A stretch of 64,000 bases of DNA from Bacillus spizizenii TU-B-10 (GTDB lineage: Bacteria > Bacillota > Bacilli > Bacillales > Bacillaceae): the NCBI RefSeq assembly GCF_000227465.1, contig NC_016047.1, positions 511,001 through 575,000 of the forward strand, in the 5' to 3' direction. Below the pieces are notes generated by a model, which was not told the DNA's origin, did no database searches, and saw only the letters and a list, made by a program, of their open reading frames with translations. The position numbers were made by a program, and so were the translations under genes. The number at the start of each line of letters is the position of its first letter. The first letter of the stretch is position 1. This document shows, one piece after another, positions 27,297-36,002 of the stretch.

Positions 27297-28509
27297 ACGT
27301 GTATTAACCGTCCTCATGCTTTTGAGCGTGATTGTGCTGCCCGGCTGCTGGGATAAGCGGGAACTGACGGACCTTGCGATTATCTCGGCGATTGGCATCG
27401 ATCGGACGAACGAAGGCAACTACGTGCTACATTTTCAAATTATCAATCCCGGAAATGTTGCCGGCGGGCTTCAGGGAGGCGGTGCTGGAGACAGGCCGCC
27501 TGTATCCGTTTATTCAATTGAAGGCGACAACATGACGGAAGCGCTCAGAAAAGCCTCCATGAAAGTATCCCGGCGGCTTTACTTTGCCCATACCAATCTC
27601 GTTGCGATCAGTGAAAAGCTGGCGAGAGAGGAAGGCTTGGATTTTGTGTTAGATAATCTTGATCGCGACACAGAATTCAGGACAACGGCCACAGTTGTCA
27701 TCGCTCATAAAACGAAAGCGGAAAACATCGTGAAAATCCTGACGCCGATTGATAAAATCCCGTCAAATAAAGTCAATAAAACACTCGATTTCACGGAGGC
27801 GCAATACGGACGGGTGGTCAAAACCAATATTCAGGACGTCCTGAAACAACTTGCCACCAACACAAGAGCACCGGTTATCCCGGGATATATGATGATTGGC
27901 GACGAAAAAAAAGGAATCAGCATGGAAAACACGCAGGCGACAGATCCGAAAGCCATTCTTCAGGCAGACGGTTTGGCGGTTTTTAATAAGTCAGGCCATT
28001 TAAAGTATTGGATCGAGGATAAAGAAAGCGTTGGAGCTGTCTGGCTTATGAACAAGGTTCAGCATACGTTTATTAATGCTGATTGGGACAAGACAAAGGA
28101 CGCGGTCAGCTTACAGGTCACTCATCAAACCACAAAGCTCGTACCTGAGATGCGGAACGGACGTCCGCACATCCACGTGCGTGTGGCGGTTGAAGGAATT
28201 ATAGATGCTGTCAAATACCCTTTCCAATTGTCTGATCCAAAGGTACTGTCTGCCATTGAAAAAGCTCTCAACAAAGAGTTGGAAAAGGAAATCACCAACA
28301 CTGTGAAAATGGTCAAGAAGAATAAAATTGACTTTATCGGATTTGGTGACACGATATACAGAAAGTATCCGAAGCAGTGGGAAAAAATGAAAGACACTTG
28401 GGATAAAGAGTATTTGCCCGAACTGCCAGTCGATGTGAAGGCAGAGACGTATATCAGAAGAACGGGATTGCGCAACAATCCAATCCAACACCAGCTTGAA
28501 GATGAATAG
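27286..28509 (+). CDS. gerKC: Spore germination receptor lipoprotein subunit C
   Basis: A 407-residue GerC-family lipoprotein. The signal ends in the lipobox LPGC, and the following WDKRELTDLAII is the family start after the lipidated cysteine. It is the outer-face subunit of the GerK complex. The ATG follows AAGAAGGGGATC and overlaps the gerKA stop. The operon order A-C-B, rather than A-B-C, is the known gerK order. Confidence 0.94.
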   Translation: MVRKRVLTVLMLLSVIVLPGCWDKRELTDLAIISAIGIDRTNEGNYVLHFQIINPGNVAGGLQGGGAGDRPPVSVYSIEGDNMTEALRKASMKVSRRLYFAHTNLVAISEKLAREEGLDFVLDNLDRDTEFRTTATVVIAHKTKAENIVKILTPIDKIPSNKVNKTLDFTEAQYGRVVKTNIQDVLKQLATNTRAPVIPGYMMIGDEKKGISMENTQATDPKAILQADGLAVFNKSGHLKYWIEDKESVGAVWLMNKVQHTFINADWDKTKDAVSLQVTHQTTKLVPEMRNGRPHIHVRVAVEGIIDAVKYPFQLSDPKVLSAIEKALNKELEKEITNTVKMVKKNKIDFIGFGDTIYRKYPKQWEKMKDTWDKEYLPELPVDVKAETYIRRTGLRNNPIQHQLEDE

Positions 28510-28533
28510 GTCTGGAGAAAGGGGACATGCCAG

Positions 28534-29658
28534 GTGGAAAAAGCCAAAATCAGCATAAGACAGCTGTTTGTCATGGTTATTATTTTTGAGCTGGGCAGCT
28601 CCTTATTGATTACACCGGGTTCAATGGCGGGCAGGGATGCTTGGATAGCGGTTCTATTGGGCTGTGCGGCCGGTTTGTTTCTTTACTATTTGTATCAAGG
28701 CATTTATCAATGTTACCCCGAATCTTCACCGAAAGAATATATGGATGATATGCTCGGAACCAAGCTGAGCTGGCTGTTTTCATTTCTGTATATCCTGTAC
28801 TTTGCCTATATTGCAGCACGGGTGCTGCGGGATTTTGGGGAAATGCTGTTGACGTTTGCTTATCATGATACACCGATTCTGATTGTGAACGCTTTATTAA
28901 TGATTGTTAGCATATATGCCGTCAGAAAAGGAATTGAAGTGCTCGCACGTGCGGCTGAGCTTCTTTTCGGAGCCATGTATTTACTGGGCGCTCTCGGCCT
29001 TGTGCTGATTATTGTCTCGGGTTCCATAGATACGCAGAATTTAAAACCGGTTTTAGAAGACGGCATTGTTCCTGTCATTCACTCTGTTTTCACACAGACC
29101 ATGTACGTTCCGTTTGGTGAAGTTGTTTTATTTGTGATGATATTCCCTAATCTTAATGACCGAAAAGATGTAAAGAAAGTGGGAATGGCTGCCATAGCCA
29201 TCAGCGGATTGGTTGTGGCGCTTACCGTGGCGATTAATATTAGCGTGCTTGATGTTGATCTTACACTCAGATCCCAGTTTCCGCTTTTAAGTACGATTCA
29301 GACGATTAAGGTTGAAGAATTTCTAGACCGTCTCGATGTCTTTTTTATGCTGGCGCTGATCATCGGCGGTTTCTTCAAGGTCAGCCTCTACTTATACGCA
29401 GTGGTGGTGGGCGCGTCCACGCTCTTTAAGGAAAAGAACCCTTCTCAATTGGCATATCCGATGGGACTGGGTATCTTAATCCTTTCCATTACCATCGCGA
29501 CTAATTTTTCGGAGCATCTGAACGAAGGCCTGAAGGTGGTGCCGCTGTATATTCATTTGCCCTTTCAGCTTTTATTTCCGCTTTTCTTGTTTATAATAGC
29601 CGTTTGGAAAAAGAAGCGAAGAGAGAAATCAAAGGGATCAGAAAAAAAGAAACAATAA
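28534..29658 (+). CDS. gerKB: Spore germination receptor permease-like subunit B
   Basis: A 374-residue membrane protein with about ten segments, of the GerAB/APC-superfamily germinant receptor group. This subunit is thought to bind the germinant. It starts at a GTG (28534) with GAAAGGGGAC upstream; an ATG at 28526 is out of frame. It is the last gene of gerKA-KC-KB and is followed by a terminator. Confidence 0.92.
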   Translation: MEKAKISIRQLFVMVIIFELGSSLLITPGSMAGRDAWIAVLLGCAAGLFLYYLYQGIYQCYPESSPKEYMDDMLGTKLSWLFSFLYILYFAYIAARVLRDFGEMLLTFAYHDTPILIVNALLMIVSIYAVRKGIEVLARAAELLFGAMYLLGALGLVLIIVSGSIDTQNLKPVLEDGIVPVIHSVFTQTMYVPFGEVVLFVMIFPNLNDRKDVKKVGMAAIAISGLVVALTVAINISVLDVDLTLRSQFPLLSTIQTIKVEEFLDRLDVFFMLALIIGGFFKVSLYLYAVVVGASTLFKEKNPSQLAYPMGLGILILSITIATNFSEHLNEGLKVVPLYIHLPFQLLFPLFLFIIAVWKKKRREKSKGSEKKKQ

Positions 29659-29692
29659 AAAGAGCGGGGGGATGCAGCCACCGCTCTTTTTA
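29655..29692 (+). terminator. Terminator of the gerK operon
   Basis: AAAGAGCGG / CCGCTCTTTTT stem with a loop of about ten bases, just after the gerKB stop. Confidence 0.8.
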
Positions 29693-29722
29693 TGTTCACT
29701 TCTATATAAAAGGGGGATATAG

Positions 29723-29760
29723 GTTGCGCCCCTGTCTGCACTGGCAGAGGCGCGCTTTTG
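29723..29760 (-). terminator. Hairpin after yclH
   Basis: GCGCC-CTG / CAG-GGCGC arms lie immediately beyond the yclH stop on the minus strand. The U tail is weak. Confidence 0.5.
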
Positions 29761-30441
29761 TTATACGACTGCGACGTTTTCCTTCACAGTAAAGCTTCCT
29801 CTTGAAAGCCTGATGTTGATGTCTGATACTTTTGCAATTTGCTCATCGTGCGTTACCATGATGACGCATTTATTTTCCTTGTGCGCCAGATCTTGAAAGA
29901 GCCGCACGATTTCTTTTGATGTATCCTCATCAAGGTTTCCAGTCGGTTCATCAGCTACGATGAGATCCGTGTCACAGCAGAAAGCTCTTGTAATCGATAC
30001 CCGCTGCTGCTGTCCGCCGCTTAATGTCAGCACTTTTTGACGAGCTTGTTTTTCACTGATGCCAACCTTCTGCAGCATTTCCAGCGCATACGCTTCTTTG
30101 TTCTTTTCTTTAGAACCTGTGATTTCCATGGCGGTTGTGACGTTCTGCAGAGCCGTCATATATGGAAGCAGGTTGTACGCCTGAAAGACAATTGATACAT
30201 ATTGATTTCTGAAATTTGTTAAGCCGATTTTGGAAACCGCTTTTCCATCGTAAAGGATCGTTCCTTCTTTTGGTGCGTCAAGTCCGCCTGCCAGAGACAG
30301 GAAAGTGGTTTTCCCTGTCCCTGATGTGCCGACAATTGTATAGAATTTTCCTTTTTGAAAGCTGATGTTGATATCCTGAAACAATGGCTGGCTTTTGTCT
30401 TTATACCAGTAGCCGACTTGTTGAAATTCTAATAAGCTCAT
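29761..30441 (-). CDS. yclH: ABC exporter ATP-binding protein YclH
   Basis: A 226-residue MacB/LolD-type ATPase. Walker A is GTSGTGKT, the signature LSGGQQQR, Walker B LIVADEPTGNLD and the H-loop MVTHDEQ. It pairs with the FtsX-type permease YclI 15 bases upstream. The pair is divergent from the two-component system yclJK, which probably controls it. The substrate is unknown. Confidence 0.9.
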   Translation of the reverse strand: MSLLEFQQVGYWYKDKSQPLFQDINISFQKGKFYTIVGTSGTGKTTFLSLAGGLDAPKEGTILYDGKAVSKIGLTNFRNQYVSIVFQAYNLLPYMTALQNVTTAMEITGSKEKNKEAYALEMLQKVGISEKQARQKVLTLSGGQQQRVSITRAFCCDTDLIVADEPTGNLDEDTSKEIVRLFQDLAHKENKCVIMVTHDEQIAKVSDINIRLSRGSFTVKENVAVV

Positions 30442-30456
30442 AGGTTTCGCCTCTTT

Positions 30457-31923
30457 CTATTCTTGTTTTGTCAATATCGTTTTCGGATGGAGCCGCAGTA
30501 CTGAAATAGACGGCAGCAATGTTGCAATGATGGCGATTAAGATGCCGATTCCGCCAAGAACAAGCATGTCGTTCATAGAAACCGCGACGTTCAGTGAATC
30601 GATAACGTTCGCGTTTGCTGAGCTGTGGCCGAACATTCCGCCGCCCATGCCGCCACCGCCGCCAGGCATTTGTCCGTTTGCGGTTTGCGTTGAATCAGTT
30701 GATGAACTGATCTGCTGGGATAAAAGCTGATTGCCGAGCTGGTTCGCGACTAGATTTCCCGTTACCGATGCAAGGCCGATTGCGATAACGGCCACGATCA
30801 GAATCTCAGTTAAGAACTGTCCGATCAATTTCCAGCGTTTTTCACCGATGGCCATTAACACGCCCATCTCATATTTGCGCTCTCTGATTGACATCATGAC
30901 AATCAGGCCGAGAATGACAGCGCCTGCCACTGATACAAGATATACGACGTTTTTAGAGAAAGAAGCTACATTTTCAATCGGGCCGACCATTTGCTGGTAA
31001 AGCTGATCGTTTGTATTCAGTGTGTACGTATCGAAGTCAATTGATGTTTTCTTCGCTGCTTTTACGAAACTGTCCATATTTTTCGCATCGTCCATATAGT
31101 AAACAGCTGAGTCAATCGTATTTTTATAGTCGTCACCTTTCAGCGCTGCTGTTGCTGTGTAAGGCGTGTAAAGCTTGTTGTAAGGATTTAAGAAAGAGAA
31201 ATTTTGGGCTTGGTCGTCGCCTGAAGACGTTGTTTTATAGATACCGACAATCTTCAGCTTCACTGTTGTATCTTCGTCTGTTGCTGATTCAATTGTGATC
31301 GAATCTCCAATGCTTACATCATTTTCTTCCGCTAATGTTTCGTTAATCACTGTTACCTTTTTGCCGACATCAGATTTTGTAATTGCGCGTCCGTCAGTGA
31401 TTTTTGAATCTCCGTCAGAGAAATCATCGACTAACGCTGTGCTGATGACACCTTCAATCGAAAGATCGGCTTGAACCATTTGCGGTCCGCCTTGTCCGCC
31501 GCCTTGGCTGTTTTTAGCATTTGAGCTTGAACTGCTTGAGCTGGAATCACTTGAACTAGAGCTTGAGCTTTCAATCGCATCAAAGTTTCCCGCGTTGGCT
31601 GAAGCTGATGTGATGTAGTTGTAGCTCTTCACATGATCAAGTGCAGCAAGCTTGTTTGCATCAGACACTGTGATCGGTGTTGATTCGAAGCTGCGTTTTT
31701 CTCCGCTGTCCTGCTGTTTTTCCATTTGCTTTTGGCGGTCAACTTGAAGCGTTACGCTTCCGCCGAGCTCCTGTCTGGCCAGTTCGCTTGATTTTTGTGC
31801 TGCGGACTGGATGGTGAGGCCTGACAGAACAAAGACACATATGACTGTAAACACAAATAATTGCAATAACGTTTTTCCCTTTTTAGCCTTCATATTCCAA
31901 AAGGCCCGTTTGATAAAGTTCAT
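30457..31923 (-). CDS. yclI: ABC exporter permease YclI (MacB/FtsX family)
   Basis: A 488-residue permease with the MacB layout: one N-terminal membrane helix, a large extracytoplasmic domain (about residues 45-310), then three C-terminal helices. The extracytoplasmic part contains a serine-rich run around residues 117-135, followed by GGGQGG. A second low-complexity segment rich in Gly, Met and His (PGGGGGMGGGMFGHSS) sits in the loop between the last helices. These look like flexible linkers. The ATG follows GGAGGAACATAA. The intergenic region toward yclJ holds an OmpR-type direct repeat. Confidence 0.88.
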   Translation of the reverse strand: MNFIKRAFWNMKAKKGKTLLQLFVFTVICVFVLSGLTIQSAAQKSSELARQELGGSVTLQVDRQKQMEKQQDSGEKRSFESTPITVSDANKLAALDHVKSYNYITSASANAGNFDAIESSSSSSSDSSSSSSSSNAKNSQGGGQGGPQMVQADLSIEGVISTALVDDFSDGDSKITDGRAITKSDVGKKVTVINETLAEENDVSIGDSITIESATDEDTTVKLKIVGIYKTTSSGDDQAQNFSFLNPYNKLYTPYTATAALKGDDYKNTIDSAVYYMDDAKNMDSFVKAAKKTSIDFDTYTLNTNDQLYQQMVGPIENVASFSKNVVYLVSVAGAVILGLIVMMSIRERKYEMGVLMAIGEKRWKLIGQFLTEILIVAVIAIGLASVTGNLVANQLGNQLLSQQISSSTDSTQTANGQMPGGGGGMGGGMFGHSSANANVIDSLNVAVSMNDMLVLGGIGILIAIIATLLPSISVLRLHPKTILTKQE

Positions 31924-32009
31924 TTATGTTCCTCCGTATAGGTATTTTTATTGATAAGACCGCCTGTGGGGCGAACCCGCTTGTTGATAAATTAATAGTA
32001 GTCCAAAGG

Positions 32010-32026
32010 TATGAAAAAACTATGAA
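32010..32026. promoter_or_regulatory. TATGAA direct repeat, likely YclJ binding site
   Basis: TATGAA occurs at 32010-32015 and 32021-32026, an 11-base period typical of OmpR/PhoB-type regulators. It lies between the divergent yclI and yclJ genes. On the other strand it reads TTCATA-N5-TTCATA. Confidence 0.55.
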
Positions 32027-32135
32027 CAATCTATTTCTAGTCGATGAAATAAAAACTAACAATTGTGAAACACAAAACCTTCTGTATAAAATGGTGCTAA
32101 TATATAAAAAAGCGTCAAAACAACCGGAGGATATA

Positions 32136-32819
32136 ATGAAAATATTAATGATAGAAGATAATGTTAGTGTATGTACGATGACGGAGATGTTCTTTTTTAA
32201 GGAAGGTTTTGAAGCGGAATTCGTTCATGACGGATTAGAGGGATACCAGCGTTTTACGGAGGAAAGTTGGGATCTGATCATTTTGGATATCATGCTTCCA
32301 TCCATGGACGGCGTGACCATCTGCAGAAAAATAAGAGAGACAAGCACGGTGCCGATTATCATGCTGACTGCCAAAGACACTGAATCAGATCAGGTCATCG
32401 GTTTTGAGATGGGAGCGGACGATTATGTCACAAAGCCGTTCAGTCCGCTGACATTGGTTGCCCGCATCAAAGCCGTCATCAGAAGATACCAGGCGACAGG
32501 CAAGGCGGTCATTGATGAAGATATGATCGAATCGGAATGCTTTACAATTAATAAGAAGACGAGAGAAGTATTTTTAAACGGAGAGCCTGTAGAAAACCTC
32601 ACGCCGAAGGAATTCGATCTGCTTTATTACCTTGTCCAAAACCCGCGGCAGGTGTTCTCCAGAGAACAGCTGCTTGAGCAGGTATGGGGCTATCAGTTCT
32701 ACGGAGATGAACGAACGGTTGACGTTCATATTAAACGGCTGCGGAAAAAGCTTGCCAGCGAAGACAAGTCTTTCCTATACACTGTGTGGGGAGTAGGGTA
32801 TAAATTTGATGAAGATTAA
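32136..32819 (+). CDS. yclJ: Two-component response regulator YclJ (OmpR family)
   Basis: A 227-residue regulator: receiver domain (acidic pair in MIEDN, phospho-acceptor Asp in LIILDIMLPSMDG, Lys in VTKPF) and a C-terminal winged helix (LTPKEFDLLYYLVQNP). It pairs with YclK. The frame is open back to 31926, but CCGGAGG precedes the ATG at 32136 and the domain begins there. From memory, yclJK is induced by oxygen limitation through ResD. Confidence 0.93.
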   Translation: MKILMIEDNVSVCTMTEMFFFKEGFEAEFVHDGLEGYQRFTEESWDLIILDIMLPSMDGVTICRKIRETSTVPIIMLTAKDTESDQVIGFEMGADDYVTKPFSPLTLVARIKAVIRRYQATGKAVIDEDMIESECFTINKKTREVFLNGEPVENLTPKEFDLLYYLVQNPRQVFSREQLLEQVWGYQFYGDERTVDVHIKRLRKKLASEDKSFLYTVWGVGYKFDED

Positions 32820-34227
32820 ATATTTATATCAGCTGCTGCTGAGCCATATCAGCATTTTGATTTTAGCGTTTGTCATTATCATTTCTCTGTTTTCCCACTT
32901 TGTAAAAGAGTTTGCCTATCAAAACAAAGTAGAGGAATTAACGTCATATGCGGTGCAGATCGCAAACGAATTCCAAGCCGGCCAGGTTGACATGCGCAGA
33001 CTGTATCCGTATCAGGATATTTTAAGCACAAGAAAGACACAGTTTATCATCTTTAATGAAGAGCAGCAGCCTTATTTTCTTCCTGAAGGCTTTCACCATC
33101 AACCAAGGGAAAAGCTGAAGAAATCAGAATGGAATAAGCTGAAAAAAGGGCAGACTGTCATGATCAGGGCAGATGGCCGTTTTGATGATGAAGTGTCCCT
33201 TGTGGCGCAGCCTATATTTGTTCAGAACGAATTTAAAGGCGCCGTTCTACTGATTTCTCCGATCAGCGGCGTTGAACAGATGGTCAATCAAGTCAACCTC
33301 TATATGTTTTACGCTGTGATCAGCACGCTCGTCATTACCATTCTCGTCAGCTGGCTTCTGTCCAAATTCCATGTCAAACGGATCCAAAAGCTGAGAGAAG
33401 CGACGGATAAAGTGGCTTCCGGCGATTATGACATCCACTTGGAAAACAGCTACGGGGACGAAATTGGCGTGCTGGCGTCTGACTTTAATATCATGGCGAA
33501 AAAATTAAAGCAATCAAGGGATGAAATCGATCGCCTTGAGAAGCGGAGAAGGCAGTTTATCGCAGACGTATCACATGAATTAAAAACACCGCTGACGACG
33601 ATCAACGGTTTGGTTGAAGGGCTGAACAGCCATACGATTCCTGAGGATAAGAAGGATAAATGCTTCTCGCTTATCAGTGAGGAAACGAAGCGCATGCTGC
33701 GGCTCGTAAAAGAAAATCTGGATTATGAAAAAATCAGATCCCAGCAAATTACCTTGAATAAGCTTGATGTTCCGCTGATCGAGGTTTTTGAAATCGTGAA
33801 AGAGCACTTGGAGCAGCAGGCGGAAGAAAAACAAAACAAGCTGATGATCCAGGTAGAGGATCACGTCATCGTTCATGCCGATTACGACCGATTCATTCAA
33901 ATCCTCGTCAACATTACGAAAAACAGCATCCAATTTACGCAAAACGGTGACATTTGGCTGCGCGGAATAGAAGGATATAAAGAGACGATTATCGAAATCG
34001 AAGATACGGGAATCGGCATTTCAAAAGAGGATATTGAGCATATTTGGGAGCGGTTCTACAAAGCTGATATTTCAAGAACGAACACGGCATACGGGGAATA
34101 CGGACTCGGTCTCTCCATCGTTAAGCAGCTCGTTGAAATGCATCAGGGCACAGTAGAAATCAAGAGTGAAAAAGGAAAAGGCACAAAATTCATCATCCGC
34201 CTTCCTTTAACGGCAAAACAGAAATAA
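32806..34227 (+). CDS. yclK: Two-component sensor histidine kinase YclK
   Basis: A 473-residue kinase with two membrane helices (about 10-30 and 165-185) enclosing an extracellular sensor domain, then HAMP, HisKA (phospho-acceptor in DVSHELKTPLT) and HATPase (NITKNSIQFT, DTGIGI, GLGLSIV). The start may be TTG 32806 or ATG 32809. It overlaps the end of yclJ by 14 bases, which indicates translational coupling. Confidence 0.93.
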   Translation: MMKIKYLYQLLLSHISILILAFVIIISLFSHFVKEFAYQNKVEELTSYAVQIANEFQAGQVDMRRLYPYQDILSTRKTQFIIFNEEQQPYFLPEGFHHQPREKLKKSEWNKLKKGQTVMIRADGRFDDEVSLVAQPIFVQNEFKGAVLLISPISGVEQMVNQVNLYMFYAVISTLVITILVSWLLSKFHVKRIQKLREATDKVASGDYDIHLENSYGDEIGVLASDFNIMAKKLKQSRDEIDRLEKRRRQFIADVSHELKTPLTTINGLVEGLNSHTIPEDKKDKCFSLISEETKRMLRLVKENLDYEKIRSQQITLNKLDVPLIEVFEIVKEHLEQQAEEKQNKLMIQVEDHVIVHADYDRFIQILVNITKNSIQFTQNGDIWLRGIEGYKETIIEIEDTGIGISKEDIEHIWERFYKADISRTNTAYGEYGLGLSIVKQLVEMHQGTVEIKSEKGKGTKFIIRLPLTAKQK

Positions 34228-34229
34228 TA

Positions 34230-34268
34230 TACAGGGCGGCGGCATCTCAAATGCATCCGCCTTTTTTT
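34230..34268 (+). terminator. Terminator of yclJK
   Basis: GGCGG / CCGCC stem, extended by GGCAT...ATGC-like pairing, with a T run. Confidence 0.75.
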
Positions 34269-34286
34269 GCATACCGCTTCGGTTTA

Positions 34287-34352
34287 TTGCGTGCTCCCGA
34301 AACAAAGATTGCGTGTTTTTCGGGTTGGGACGGTCTGTAAACATGATAAAAT
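34287..34352 (+). promoter_or_regulatory. ComA boxes and promoter of rapC
   Basis: TTGCGT-N4-CCGAAA (34287-34302) and TTGCGTGTTTTTCGGG (34309-34324) resemble the ComA consensus TTGCGG-N4-CCGCAA. They are followed by an extended -10 TGATAAAAT (34344-34352). No -35 is visible, as expected for an activated promoter. Confidence 0.7.
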
Positions 34353-34389
34353 ATGACATAAACAGTTTTTGATGGGAGAGGGTGAAGGA

Positions 34390-35538
34390 ATGAAGAGCGG
34401 GGTAATTCCTTCTTCAGCGGTCGGTCAAAAAATTAACGAGTGGTACAAATATATCCGCACATTCAGCGTACCGGATGCCGAAGTGTTAAAAGCTGAAATC
34501 CAGCAGGAACTGAAACACATGCAGCACGATTCCAACTTGCTGCTTTATTATTCACTAATGGAATTCCGCCACCAGCTTATGCTTGATTATCTAGAGCCGT
34601 TAGAGAAATTAAATATCGAAGACCAGCCGAGCCTGTCTGAATTATCAAGAAACATTGACAGCAACCAGGCAGATCTCAAAGGGCTGCTTGACTATTATGT
34701 GAATTTTTTCCGCGGAATGTATGAGTTTGATAAGCGGGAATTTATTTCTGCCATTACATATTATAAACAGGCGGAGAAAAAGCTTTCCTTTGTCGCAGAC
34801 CATATTGAACGGGCTGAATTCTATTTTAAAATCGCGGAAGCCTATTATTATATGAAGCAAACGTACTTTTCACTGATCAATATAAAAAACGCCTATGAAA
34901 TTTACGTGGAGCAGGAAACCTATAATGTGAGAATCATTCAGTGCCATTTCGTGTTCGGGGTCAACCTGATGGATGAAAGGAATTTCGAACAAGCCGCACG
35001 CCATTTCAAATTGGCGCTCGATATGGCCGAAGCAGAACAAAAAGCCCAGCTGGTCGGAAGAGCATATTACAACCTTGGATTATGCTATTACAATCAAGAC
35101 CTTCTTGACCCTGCTATTGACTACTTTGAAAAAGCGGTCTCCACGTTTGAAAGCAGCAGGATCATCAATTCGCTGCCGCAAGCATATTTTTTAATCACCC
35201 TGATTTATTATAAGCGGGGAAAACATGATAAAGCTTCGGCATATCACAAGCGGGGCTATGAATATGCTAAAGAAACAGACGATGCAGACTACGCGATAAA
35301 ATTCGAGTTTTTACAATCCCTATATCAGGATCAGCCCAATGAAGAAGGAATCGAACGATGTTTCCAATACTTAAAAAATAAAAATATGTACGCTGATATA
35401 GAGGATTTAGCCCTAGAAGTAGCAAAATATTACTATGAACAGAAATGGTTTAAACTGTCTGCTTCCTACTTTCTACAAGTTGAAGAGGCAAGAAAACAAA
35501 TACAAAGGAGTGAAGGTTTGTATGAAATTGAAATCTAA
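34390..35538 (+). CDS. rapC: Response regulator aspartate phosphatase RapC
   Basis: A 382-residue Rap protein: an N-terminal three-helix bundle ([20 protein letters not shown]) followed by about seven TPR repeats. RapC binds ComA and blocks its DNA binding; the PhrC pentapeptide binds the TPR domain and releases ComA. The frame opens at 34369, but GAAGGA favours the ATG at 34390. It overlaps phrC by 17 bases and has ComA boxes upstream, giving a feedback loop. Confidence 0.96.
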   Translation: MKSGVIPSSAVGQKINEWYKYIRTFSVPDAEVLKAEIQQELKHMQHDSNLLLYYSLMEFRHQLMLDYLEPLEKLNIEDQPSLSELSRNIDSNQADLKGLLDYYVNFFRGMYEFDKREFISAITYYKQAEKKLSFVADHIERAEFYFKIAEAYYYMKQTYFSLINIKNAYEIYVEQETYNVRIIQCHFVFGVNLMDERNFEQAARHFKLALDMAEAEQKAQLVGRAYYNLGLCYYNQDLLDPAIDYFEKAVSTFESSRIINSLPQAYFLITLIYYKRGKHDKASAYHKRGYEYAKETDDADYAIKFEFLQSLYQDQPNEEGIERCFQYLKNKNMYADIEDLALEVAKYYYEQKWFKLSASYFLQVEEARKQIQRSEGLYEIEI

Positions 35539-35644
35539 GTTGTTTGTTATTTGTTTGGCCGCAGCCGCGATTTTTACAGCGGCTGGCGTTTCTGCTAATG
35601 CGGAAGCACTCGACTTTCATGTGACGGAAAGAGGAATGACGTAA
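35522..35644 (+). CDS. phrC: PhrC precursor, competence and sporulation factor (CSF)
   Basis: A 40-residue precursor with a signal peptide (MKLKSKLFVICLAAAAIF) and C-terminal ERGMT, the known mature CSF pentapeptide. It is secreted, trimmed, re-imported by the oligopeptide permease and inhibits RapC. The ATG lies inside the rapC 3' end, preceded by AAAGGAG. Confidence 0.96.
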   Translation: MKLKSKLFVICLAAAAIFTAAGVSANAEALDFHVTERGMT

Positions 35645-35645
35645 G

Positions 35646-35688
35646 AAACAACACCCCTTCTCATCGTGAGAAGGGGTGTTTCTTTTTT
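35646..35688 (+). terminator. Terminator of rapC-phrC
   Basis: AACACCCCTTCTCA / TGAGAAGGGGTGTT, a perfect 14-base stem with a three-base loop and a T run. Confidence 0.9.
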
Positions 35689-35742
35689 AAAACATCGCCG
35701 CAAGATGTAGACCTTACGGCGCTCGCAGAGACGGTCAGCAGC

Positions 35743-35850
35743 TTAGAAGCCGCCAAAAAACGCAGTCCCTACGATAATTAAAAGAATAAACAATACAACG
35801 ATCAAAGCGAAAGAATTGCCGTAACCGCCGCAGTTAGAATATCCTGACAT
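35743..35850 (-). CDS. YjcZ-family small hydrophobic peptide (35 residues)
   Basis: A short ORF starting [19 protein letters not shown] and ending GTAFFGGF: a Gly/Tyr-rich head and one membrane helix. This is the pattern of the YjcZ/SscA-type sporulation peptides. Strain 168 carries yczM and yczN of this type at this position; I cannot say which one this corresponds to. The ATG has a strong GGGAGGTGA site nine bases ahead. Location in spore or membrane is inferred from the family. Confidence 0.8.
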   Translation of the reverse strand: MSGYSNCGGYGNSFALIVVLFILLIIVGTAFFGGF

Positions 35851-35963
35851 AAGGCTTCACCTCCCTATGAAGGATACTATAAGGTATGCAGAAACGATCA
35901 GCTTGGCAGGGATAAGAGTGGACAAGAGAAAAAATGAACAATTCGGCTATGATTCAGATCGTA

Positions 35964-36002
35964 TCAAAAATAGCGGACGCTTGCGCCCGCTATTTTTGTA
36001 TA
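35964..36002 (-). terminator. Terminator after yclM
   Basis: AAAATAGCGG / CCGCTATTTTT arms with a GCGCAAGC-like inner stem, immediately beyond the yclM stop. It can act in both directions. Confidence 0.8.

Noticed and set aside
31926-32135. 70-codon N-terminal extension of yclJ
   Set aside because: The receiver domain begins at 32136 with CCGGAGG ahead. The extension would cover the intergenic region holding the YclJ repeat and has no family homology.
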